In this document: piece after piece, positions 1 to 4,475 of the stretch
Layout: each line of letters starts with the position of its first letter
Position numbering within the stretch: the first letter of the stretch is position 1
Assembly: GCA_026396495.1 (NCBI GenBank)
Contig: JAPLWR010000038.1
Span: 1-6,766, forward strand
Reading direction: 5' to 3'
Length of the DNA: 6,766 bases
Source of the DNA: Candidatus Magasanikiibacteriota bacterium
Lineage (GTDB): Bacteria; Patescibacteriota; Patescibacteriia; Magasanikbacterales; UBA10003
The notes under the pieces: generated by a model
What the model saw: only the letters and a program-made list of their open reading frames with translations
Told to the model about the DNA's origin: nothing
Database searches by the model: none
Program-made: the position numbers and the translations under genes

Positions 1-1442
1 AAGTGAACACTGTTTCTCTTTATCAAACAGGCGAGTTTATAGATTTATGTCGCGGGCCTCACGTGCGTTATACCAAAGAAATCAAACCAGCTGGTTTAAA
101 ATTAGTGCGTTTAGCTGGAGCCTATTGGCGTGGAAAAAACGAGAATCCACAATTACAAAGAATTTACGGGGTATATTTTCCTTCTAAGGAAGAATTGGAA
201 AATTATTTACATCTTTTAGAAGAAGCGGAAAAAAGAGACCATCGTAAGATTGGTGCTGAGCAAGAGTTGTTTTTCTTTGATGATTTAGTGGGCAAGGGTT
301 TAGCAATGTGGTTGCCTAATGGAAATATCATTAAAAATGAAGTTGAAAAATTGGCAGTGGAAATGGAAGCACGCGGTGGTTACAAAAGAGTTAGTACACC
401 AATTATGGCCAAAGAAGAAATGTATTTAAAATCAGGACACTTGCCATACTATAAAGAAAGCATGTATCCAGCTATGGTAATGGATGATGGGACATATTAT
501 TTACGTGGTATGAATTGCCCACACCATCACACTGTTTTTAATCATAATTTACATAGTTACCGCGAGTTGCCTTTAAGAATTGCAGAGCACGGCATGGTTC
601 ATCGCAATGAACTGTCTGGTACTTTGGCTGGATTGTTGAGGGTGCGTGGTATGGTTCAAAATGACGCCCATATTTATTGTCGTAAGGACCAAATCAAAGA
701 TGAATTCAAACGCGTTTTGGAATTAACCATGAAATATTTTGAAATTTTTGGTTTGAAAGATTACTGGTTTAGGTTATCTAAATGGAGTCCAGAGCATCTA
801 GAAAAATATATCAATGAGCCAGCTAATTGGGAGATGAGTGAGGGTGTTATTAGAGAAGTCTTGCAAGAGATGAGTGTAAAATTTGTTGAGGCCAGTGATG
901 AGGCGGCTTTTTATGGACCTAAAGTTGATGTGCAATTTAAATCTATTGTAGGTAGAGAAGAAACCATGTCTACAATTCAATTAGACTTTGCAGCTAAAGG
1001 TAGATTTGGGTTGTCTTACACGGATGAAACTGGCCAAGAAAATAAAGAAGTGTTTGTGATTCATCGCGCTCCTTTATCTACTCATGAAAGATTTATTGCT
1101 TTTTTAATTGAACAGTATGGTGGAATTTGGCCAGTGTGGTTATCTCCTGTTCAAGTTATGTTAGCGCCAGTTAGTTCTAAGCATGTTGAAGGTGCTAAAC
1201 AGTTGGCCCAAGATTTTTTTGAGGCTGGTATTAGAGTAGAAAATGATGAGGCTGATGAAACTATTGGTAATAAAGTGCGTAAGGCTGTGGGGCGTAAGAT
1301 TCCTTATATAATTGTAGTGGGAGATAAGGAATTAGCTGGAGAAGATATGATGATAAGAGTCCGGGGACAAGAACAACAGATCAAAATGAGCAAGAAAGAT
1401 TTTGTGGAAAAAGTTTTGGGGGAAATAAAAGAAAGAAATTAG
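1..1442 (+). CDS. thrS: Threonyl-tRNA synthetase, 5'-truncated by window edge
   Basis: Class II aminoacyl-tRNA synthetase that attaches threonine to tRNA-Thr in the cytoplasm. About 479 codons are visible; full bacterial ThrRS is about 640, so the N-terminal TGS domain and part of the editing region lie left of the window. The GTG at 3 is an internal valine codon, not a start. Residue numbers count from that codon. The tRNA_SAD segment carries GEFIDLCRGPHV (10-21). Motif 2 runs through HRNELSGTLAGL (200-211), and motif 3 is HRAPLSTHERF (354-364). Cys172 (MNCP), His223 (DAHIY) and His354 match the three zinc ligands of E. coli ThrRS in order and spacing. The anticodon-binding domain covers roughly 385-475. 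Leucine codons are TTA/TTG-rich. It ends at TAG 1440-1442; no terminator follows, and the next promoter starts 4 bases later. The NCPHHH and STHER variants suggest a subfamily other than the E. coli type. Confidence 0.97.
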   Translation, partial: VNTVSLYQTGEFIDLCRGPHVRYTKEIKPAGLKLVRLAGAYWRGKNENPQLQRIYGVYFPSKEELENYLHLLEEAEKRDHRKIGAEQELFFFDDLVGKGLAMWLPNGNIIKNEVEKLAVEMEARGGYKRVSTPIMAKEEMYLKSGHLPYYKESMYPAMVMDDGTYYLRGMNCPHHHTVFNHNLHSYRELPLRIAEHGMVHRNELSGTLAGLLRVRGMVQNDAHIYCRKDQIKDEFKRVLELTMKYFEIFGLKDYWFRLSKWSPEHLEKYINEPANWEMSEGVIREVLQEMSVKFVEASDEAAFYGPKVDVQFKSIVGREETMSTIQLDFAAKGRFGLSYTDETGQENKEVFVIHRAPLSTHERFIAFLIEQYGGIWPVWLSPVQVMLAPVSSKHVEGAKQLAQDFFEAGIRVENDEADETIGNKVRKAVGRKIPYIIVVGDKELAGEDMMIRVRGQEQQIKMSKKDFVEKVLGEIKERN

Positions 1443-1445
1443 TCC

Positions 1446-1474
1446 TTGACAAAGATACTTTTTTTGATTAAGCT
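1446..1474 (+). promoter_or_regulatory. Probable sigma70 promoter of the methyltransferase gene
   Basis: A perfect -35 box TTGACA (1446-1451) is followed after 17 bases by TAAGCT (1469-1474), a weak -10 with three of six consensus bases. It begins 4 bases after the thrS stop and would start RNA near 1481, about 34 bases before the ATG. The -35 is convincing and the -10 is not, so read-through from thrS remains possible. Confidence 0.45.
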
Positions 1475-1514
1475 TCCTCGTTAGAACCGTTCTTTTAACA
1501 AGGGAGAAAAACGT

Positions 1515-1970
1515 ATGACTAAGAAACACGTTGCTATTGAAGTGATGCCTCGAGCTCTGTGGGTGGTGGTTGGTTTCACTCTGTTTTTTGCAGAGAAATG
1601 GAGTGGCCATAATTTTGCGGTTACTTCCAATGTTTGGTTGGGTACTTTAGGTAGTAATCTGCTTGTCGTGGGTCTATATTTTTTGTACTGGACTTTCCGT
1701 TTTCTATTGAAGCCAATGTTTACTAAGGAACTGGTAACTACTGGTCCTTATGCCTTTGCTCGTCATCCTATGTATGTGGCTATTTACCTAGCTCTGATTG
1801 GGTTGGGTTTCCTCATTGGTTCTGTGGTTTGGTTCTTGGTTCTAGTTGCCTTCATTCCTGTTTGGTATTTGGATTGCCGACTGGAAGAAGGACAAATGAC
1901 TGACCTGTGGGGTACACAGTACCTGACTTACAAGAAGAAGGTTGGTATGTTTTTCCCGCATAGTTTTTAG
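1515..1970 (+). CDS. Isoprenylcysteine carboxyl methyltransferase (ICMT)-type membrane protein
   Basis: A small integral membrane protein of 151 residues, normal for bacterial members of the ICMT/phospholipid methyltransferase superfamily, which are SAM-dependent methyltransferases. Hydrophobic segments lie near 13-27, 41-64 and 85-118. The family signature is clear in the C-terminal half: TTGPYAFARHPMY (75-87), then RLEEGQMTDLWGTQY (122-136) and a YKKKVGMFFP tail, matching the usual RHPMY ... EE..L...FG..Y..Y...V...P pattern that binds SAM. The methyl acceptor cannot be read from sequence: bacteria lack prenylated CAAX proteins of the eukaryotic kind, so a lipid or small molecule is as likely. 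ATG 1515 is chosen because GGGAG (1502-1506) lies 8 bases upstream. Leucine codons include one TTA in 21, unlike thrS. It has its own terminator, so it is probably monocistronic. Confidence 0.85.
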   Translation: MTKKHVAIEVMPRALWVVVGFTLFFAEKWSGHNFAVTSNVWLGTLGSNLLVVGLYFLYWTFRFLLKPMFTKELVTTGPYAFARHPMYVAIYLALIGLGFLIGSVVWFLVLVAFIPVWYLDCRLEEGQMTDLWGTQYLTYKKKVGMFFPHSF

Positions 1971-1974
1971 GAAC

Positions 1975-2008
1975 AACCCCCGGCTGAGAAATAGGCCGGG
2001 TTTTTATT
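1975..2008 (+). terminator. Intrinsic terminator after the methyltransferase gene
   Basis: CCCGGC (1979-1984) pairs with GCCGGG (1995-2000) around a 10-base loop and is followed directly by TTTTT at 2001. The stem starts 8 bases after the stop codon. Confidence 0.88.
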
Positions 2009-2021
2009 ATTTGGGCAAAAA

Positions 2022-2050
2022 TTGACAAAAAAATAAAATTTTGGTATAAA
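2022..2050 (+). promoter_or_regulatory. Strong sigma70 promoter of the receiver-like gene
   Basis: TTGACA (2022-2027), a 17-base A/T-rich spacer, then TATAAA (2045-2050): six of six and five of six consensus bases at optimal spacing. Predicted start is near 2057, giving a leader of about 38 bases. It lies just after the preceding terminator, so the downstream gene is an independent unit. Confidence 0.85.
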
Positions 2051-2094
2051 GTAATGTTCCGAATGTTCCTTGAGGATTTAACCAGGAGAGAAAA

Positions 2095-2580
2095 ATGGCT
2101 AAGATCATCTATGTCGGTGAAAATGGCTGTCACTTGGATAGTTTGTTTTCCATGTTGCGTGAACGTGGCCACCAGGTTGCAGTGAGCATGTGGGATTACA
2201 GCATTGCCTTGCAAGACTTGGGCGTTAAGCCCGTCTTTCCTGACGGGCACAAGGTCACGCCACCTGGCCCTCCTTACGACATGATAATTCTGGAGATGTT
2301 GGGTATGCCGGTGGGCTTGGAATACATGCCTACTGGTCTTCTGGAAAGTGCCAGTGTTTGGAATCCAGGCTTGGTTCTTTTACGTCTTTTGCGTCAGGGT
2401 AATATCCCTGAACTGGCTTGGGCCAAGAACATTCCGGTTTTTGTAACCGATGCCAGTGCTTGTTGTATCCCTGTCCATGATGTTTTGAAGGTTTCTCCTC
2501 AGGCAACCTTTTTTCCCAAGTTTGATGACCAAGGTTGGGTTCCTCAGATCCAGAGCATTCTCTGTGGCGGGGAGTCCTAA
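2095..2580 (+). CDS. Response-regulator receiver-like protein lacking the phospho-acceptor Asp
   Basis: A single-domain protein of 161 residues with the alternating beta/alpha pattern of a CheY-type receiver: beta1 KIIYVGEN (3-10), helix HLDSLFSMLRERG (13-25), beta2 HQVAVS, beta3 YDMIILEM (61-68), the GLVLLRLLRQ helix (92-101), beta4 IPVFVTDAS (113-121) and a beta5 end ATFFPK (137-142). In a true receiver the beta3 strand ends in the phosphorylated Asp; here it is Glu67. The beta1 acidic pair is Gly8-Glu9, whereas Lys142 fits the conserved lysine. The segment between beta2 and beta3 is longer than usual. There is no output domain and no neighbouring histidine kinase. I infer a phosphorylation-independent adaptor, perhaps locked in an active-like state by Glu67. 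The fold call is pattern-based. AGGAG (2084-2088) lies 6 bases before ATG. TTA makes up 1 of 18 leucine codons. Confidence 0.6.
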   Translation: MAKIIYVGENGCHLDSLFSMLRERGHQVAVSMWDYSIALQDLGVKPVFPDGHKVTPPGPPYDMIILEMLGMPVGLEYMPTGLLESASVWNPGLVLLRLLRQGNIPELAWAKNIPVFVTDASACCIPVHDVLKVSPQATFFPKFDDQGWVPQIQSILCGGES

Positions 2581-2600
2581 CTAGAATTTGGTACGGTGCA

Positions 2601-2649
2601 CCCGATATGTTAAATAGGGTAACAACTATTTAACATATCGGGTTTTTTT
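2601..2649 (+). terminator. Intrinsic terminator with a 17-bp perfect stem
   Basis: The arm at 2601-2617 (CCCGATATGTTAAATAG) is exactly complementary to 2626-2642, with an 8-base loop and seven T at 2643-2649. The position 20 bases after the stop and the T-run make a terminator. The stem is unusually long and A/T-rich compared with others in this window. Confidence 0.92.
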
Positions 2650-2654
2650 GTCCC

Positions 2655-2683
2655 TTGCTAAAATTTTAAAAATCGGTTAATAT
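2655..2683 (+). promoter_or_regulatory. Probable promoter of ndk
   Basis: TTGCTA (2655-2660), 17 bases, TAATAT (2678-2683): four of six consensus bases in each box at optimal spacing. The leader to ATG 2717 contains the 11-base direct repeat TCAAATAAATA (2689-2699 and 2702-2712) and no Shine-Dalgarno sequence. Confidence 0.5.
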
Positions 2684-2716
2684 GAAAGTCAAATAAATAA
2701 CTCAAATAAATATCCT

Positions 2717-3322
2717 ATGGCTCATCATAAAGAAGAACGTACTTACGTCATGGTCAAACCAGACGGTGTTCAACGTTCTTTGATCGGCGAAATTATTAAG
2801 CGTTTTGAACAGGTTGGTTTAAAATTAGTGGCTTTAAAAATGTTTGTGCCTACTGCGGAAATGATAGAACAACATTACACTTTAGACCCTGAATGGCGCC
2901 GTGTAACTGGTGAAAAAACTATCAAGGGTTATAAAGACAAGGGTTTAACTCCTCCTTCAGAAGATCCTTTAGAAATCACTGCTAAGATTTTGGCCAACTT
3001 AAAAAAATACATGGTTAGCGGACCTGTGGTGGCTATGGTTTGGAAAGGCGCTCATGCCGTTAAAATTATTCGTAAAGTTGTTGGCGGAACAGAGCCCCTA
3101 ACTTCTGACATGGGTACTATTCGCGGAGACTTTGTTTTAGATTCTTATCAAATGTCAGATACTGATGGCCGTGCTGTAAGAAATTTAGTTCATGCTTCTG
3201 GAAGTCCTGCTGAAGCTGAAATGGAAATTAGCCATTGGTTTAAAAAAGAAGAATTGATTGATTATCGTTTGGTATCGGAACAAATTTTGTATGATGTTAA
3301 TTTAGACGGTATTTTGGAATAA
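2717..3322 (+). CDS. ndk: Nucleoside diphosphate kinase with an internal insertion
   Basis: Cytoplasmic enzyme that balances nucleoside triphosphate pools by moving the gamma-phosphate of ATP to other NDPs through a phosphohistidine. The start ERTYVMVKPDGVQRSLIG (7-24) carries Lys14 of the KPD motif. NLVHASGS (157-164) contains the catalytic His159, and GTIRGDF (133-139) and SGPVVAMVW (101-109) are also conserved. The protein has 201 residues against about 140-150 for the usual bacterial enzyme. The excess is mainly an insertion of roughly 35-40 residues near 57-97, between the HY of the N-terminal half and the MVSGPVV strand, plus a longer C-terminal tail after SHWF (172-175). ATG 2717 has no Shine-Dalgarno site, and the leader is A/T-rich. 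TTA supplies 10 of 17 leucine codons. It stands alone between two terminators. All visible active-site residues are kept, so it should be active. Confidence 0.96.
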   Translation: MAHHKEERTYVMVKPDGVQRSLIGEIIKRFEQVGLKLVALKMFVPTAEMIEQHYTLDPEWRRVTGEKTIKGYKDKGLTPPSEDPLEITAKILANLKKYMVSGPVVAMVWKGAHAVKIIRKVVGGTEPLTSDMGTIRGDFVLDSYQMSDTDGRAVRNLVHASGSPAEAEMEISHWFKKEELIDYRLVSEQILYDVNLDGILE

Positions 3323-3337
3323 ACAAGACAGAGTGAA

Positions 3338-3366
3338 AACCGCTGCCTTGGGGTGGCGGTTTTTTG
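3338..3366 (+). terminator. Intrinsic terminator after ndk
   Basis: AACCGCTGCC (3338-3347) pairs over ten positions, two of them G-T, with GGTGGCGGTT (3352-3361) around the loop TTGG, followed by a T-run through 3366. Confidence 0.92.
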
Positions 3367-3374
3367 TTCTTTAG

Positions 3375-3427
3375 AATAGTGGTAGTCTTAGTTGGTAAAA
3401 TGTTTTACCAACTATTCTGCCACTATT
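3375..3427 (+). repeat. Nested inverted repeat in the leader of the frameshifted gene
   Basis: An outer pair AATAGTGG (3375-3382) / CCACTATT (3420-3427) encloses an inner perfect 10-bp pair GTTGGTAAAA (3391-3400) / TTTTACCAAC (3403-3412) with a 2-base spacer. AGAATAGT (3373-3380) can also pair with ACTATTCT (3411-3418), which excludes the outer pairing, so two folds are possible. It ends 4 bases before the Shine-Dalgarno site at 3432. No T-run follows, so it is not a terminator. It could be a protein-binding palindrome or a leader structure that controls ribosome access; the sequence does not decide. Confidence 0.75.
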
Positions 3428-3431
3428 TGTC

Positions 3432-3437
3432 AGGAGG
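3432..3437 (+). promoter_or_regulatory. Strong Shine-Dalgarno site, decides the start at 3441/3444
   Basis: AGGAGG, extended by GGG, lies 3 bases before ATG 3441 and 6 bases before ATG 3444. The second ATG has the better spacing. This site shows that translation begins in the frame of 3441, not at GTG 3617, which has no such site. Confidence 0.85.
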
Positions 3438-3440
3438 GGG

Positions 3441-4045
3441 ATGATGGAAAGAAAGAGGGCAAAGTTTAGAAATAGTGGGCCTTTAGCAGAACAACTGGCT
3501 GGGGCTCTTAAAGCCGGTGAAGTGCCACGTTTGAGGGTGAAATACAAGACCCTTGTCGAAGGTTTGTATGGCACGAAGGGCACGAGACAGTCAAAAGTGC
3601 TATTCGTTCTTTTATCGTGGAAGAGGAAACGGCCGTTGCTAAGAAGAAAGATCCGTCTGATGATGGCAATGCTAACACGCCTACATCAGAAATTTCTTTG
3701 GGTACTATTGATTTGATGGAGCAGTGTGTCAGTAGTGCTTTGAGTGAATTGTTTCCCCAATTTGCCGAAGTTTTTAACAGAGCTAGAACCACTGGCTACT
3801 CCGTGATGAGTATGGGCCTGGGTGAAGATGCTCACATGGTTACAGCTTCGCTAAAGTTTGATTGTCCTTTGCGTCCAGAAGATGAAGATGAAAAACGCCG
3901 AGCACGACGATTGGACTTGCAAGGCGTTAAGTGTGATGGTGTGGATACAATCCGCGCCAGCCTCAACGGCATTATCACCTTTTATCATTGGTTGCTGTGG
4001 CGGATGTTGCGTCGTGAAAAGGGACAGGCTAAAGCTGGCAGTTAG
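3441..4045 (+). pseudogene. Unrecognised gene split by an apparent one-base frameshift
   Basis: I do not recognise this protein. Translation should start at ATG 3441 or 3444, behind a strong Shine-Dalgarno site, giving MERKRAKFRNSGPLAEQLAG and on to about residue 46. That frame then degrades into a basic run and stops at 3716. A second frame, open from 3521 to TAG 4043-4045, carries the protein-like remainder. Adding one G to the GGG run at 3578-3580 joins the two frames as GLYGTK-GHETVKSAIRSFIVEEE, a continuous helix-like stretch, and yields about 201 residues. The rest has a lysine/aspartate-rich linker, an amphipathic helix (TIDLMEQCVSSALSELF), an acidic-basic patch (RPEDEDEKRRARR) and a hydrophobic segment (GIITFYHWLLWRML). 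No catalytic motif is visible. The shift could be a real mutation, a sequencing or assembly error, or, less likely, recoding. Leucine codons in the downstream frame contain no TTA. Confidence 0.6.
3617..4045 (+). CDS. Hypothetical protein, downstream reading frame of the split gene
   Basis: This is the C-terminal 142-codon part of the gene above as it would be called without correcting the frameshift, from GTG 3617. No Shine-Dalgarno sequence precedes that GTG, and the frame is already open upstream with plausible protein (TVKSAIRSFI), so 3617 is probably not a natural start. Residues 1-25 are polar and linker-like. The helix at 30-45 (DLMEQCVSSALSELFP) is amphipathic. The C-terminal helix at about 115-133 is hydrophobic and aromatic, followed by a basic tail. 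A terminator lies just downstream. The function is unknown. Confidence 0.55.
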   Translation: MEEETAVAKKKDPSDDGNANTPTSEISLGTIDLMEQCVSSALSELFPQFAEVFNRARTTGYSVMSMGLGEDAHMVTASLKFDCPLRPEDEDEKRRARRLDLQGVKCDGVDTIRASLNGIITFYHWLLWRMLRREKGQAKAGS

Positions 4046-4057
4046 TTGAACAATTAC

Positions 4058-4101
4058 AACCCATAACTTAGCTAAAATAAGCTGATTTATGGGTTTTTTA
4101 T
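4058..4101 (+). terminator. Intrinsic terminator after the split gene
   Basis: AACCCATAA (4058-4066) pairs with TTATGGGTT (4087-4095), and an inner AGCT/AGCT pair (4070-4073, 4080-4083) adds to the stem. A T-run begins at 4094. It directly precedes the next -35 box. Confidence 0.85.
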
Positions 4102-4130
4102 TTGACTAAAAGCTTTAAAATAGTTATGAT
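4102..4130 (+). promoter_or_regulatory. Consensus sigma70 promoter of the 6S-like RNA
   Basis: TTGACT (4102-4107), exactly 17 bases, TATGAT (4125-4130): five of six consensus bases in each box. The predicted start, 7 bases past the -10 box, is G4137, which is also the first base of the RNA closing stem. No open reading frame or Shine-Dalgarno site follows, as expected for a stable RNA gene. Confidence 0.88.
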
Positions 4131-4136
4131 TTAAGT

Positions 4137-4284
4137 GTCCCGCTTGCCTCGGACACAATACCTCTACAACTAAATACTTTGGGAGCCTTTATTGGGCTAA
4201 GTTGCTGATTCGTTCAGAATTTAGTCTTGCGGGCACCCACCTGTTTCTCAGGAAGTATTTGACGCGGCATTTTGCGGGACTTTT
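4137..4284 (+). ncRNA. ssrS: Structured RNA, probable 6S RNA
   Basis: 6S RNA mimics an open promoter and sequesters sigma70 RNA polymerase. A consensus promoter starts this RNA at 4137. The 5' arm GTCCCGC (4137-4143) pairs with GCGGGAC (4274-4280), and GCC (4146-4148) with GGC (4266-4268), closing the molecule at about 145 bases. An unpaired region at 4149-4171 could be the bubble strand. AAATACTT (4172-4179) pairs with AAGTATTT (4253-4260). CTAAGTTGCTGA (4197-4208) forms the terminal hairpin with 4214-4224, loop TTCGT. On the 3' side CACC followed by CCTG/CAGG (4240-4243, 4249-4252) parallels CACCUUG-AACC-AAGG of E. coli 6S, and CGCGGCAT (4263-4270) parallels its GGCGGCAU, as recalled from memory. 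It is somewhat shorter than typical 6S (160-200). The transcribed structured RNA is well supported; the 6S label is likely but not proven. tRNA-Pro follows 86 bases later. Confidence 0.65.
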
Positions 4285-4299
4285 AAAACCCAAAAATTT

Positions 4300-4320
4300 G
4301 GGCTATACTCCGTGTAGCCC
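4300..4320 (+). repeat. Strong hairpin resembling the tRNA acceptor arms
   Basis: GGGCTATAC (4300-4308) pairs with GTGTAGCCC (4312-4320), nine pairs with one G-T, loop TCC. Its arms repeat the 5' end (GGGCTATA, 4372-4379) and 3' acceptor strand (TAGCCC, 4437-4442) of the following tRNA gene. No T-run follows. The overlapping inverted repeat CCCAAA (4289-4294) / TTTGGG (4297-4302) makes an alternative weak fold. It may be a processing or attenuation element, or a relic of a tRNA copy. Confidence 0.6.
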
Positions 4321-4370
4321 AATATCGCTCGAAAATGCCAAAATAAATTTTGTCATTTTACTTGCTCAAT

Positions 4371-4447
4371 CGGGCTATAGCGCAGTTGGCTAGCGCACAC
4401 CCTTGGGGTGGGTGAGGTCGGCGGTTCGAGTCCGCCTAGCCCGACCA
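4371..4447 (+). tRNA. tRNA-Pro (anticodon GGG), CCA encoded
   Basis: A complete 77-base cloverleaf. The acceptor CGGGCTA (4371-4377) pairs with TAGCCCG (4437-4443), followed by A73 and CCA. The D stem is GCGC/GCGC. The anticodon stem CACCC/GGGTG holds loop TTGGGGT with anticodon GGG at 4405-4407. The variable loop is AGGTC, and the T stem GGCGG/CCGCC has loop TTCGAGT. The C1-G72 pair, A73 and G37 after the anticodon are the identity features of bacterial tRNA-Pro. It reads CCC and CCU codons. It may be co-transcribed with the protein gene that starts 28 bases downstream; I see no convincing promoter of its own. Confidence 0.97.
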
Positions 4448-4475
4448 AAATTTTTAATTTTTAATTATTTATTAT

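Noticed and set aside
1852..2250. Minus-strand open frame of 132 codons
   Set aside because: It spans the end of the methyltransferase gene, a terminator and a strong promoter on the other strand, so it is a shadow frame.
1446..2649. Integron-like gene cassettes
   Set aside because: The small genes have their own promoters and terminators, and I see no attC-like paired sites with a shared core at their boundaries. No integrase is present.
3588..3600. Programmed -1 frameshift at TCA-AAA-G
   Set aside because: Only a single-codon A-run slip is possible. There is no tandem slippery heptamer and no clear downstream stimulatory structure, and the G-run at 3578 gives a better protein join.
3858..4049. 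Plus-strand frame inside the split gene
   Set aside because: It is an out-of-frame shadow of the downstream half, with a cysteine- and tryptophan-rich nonsense composition.
4281..4309. Possible tRNA promoter with TATACT (4304-4309) as -10
   Set aside because: The position 17 bases upstream is TTTTAA, with no usable -35, and the TATACT lies inside the strong hairpin. I do not call it.
4202..4393. Short plus-strand open frame across the spacer before tRNA-Pro
   Set aside because: It starts inside the structured 6S-like RNA and runs into the tRNA gene. It has no ribosome site and no protein-like pattern.
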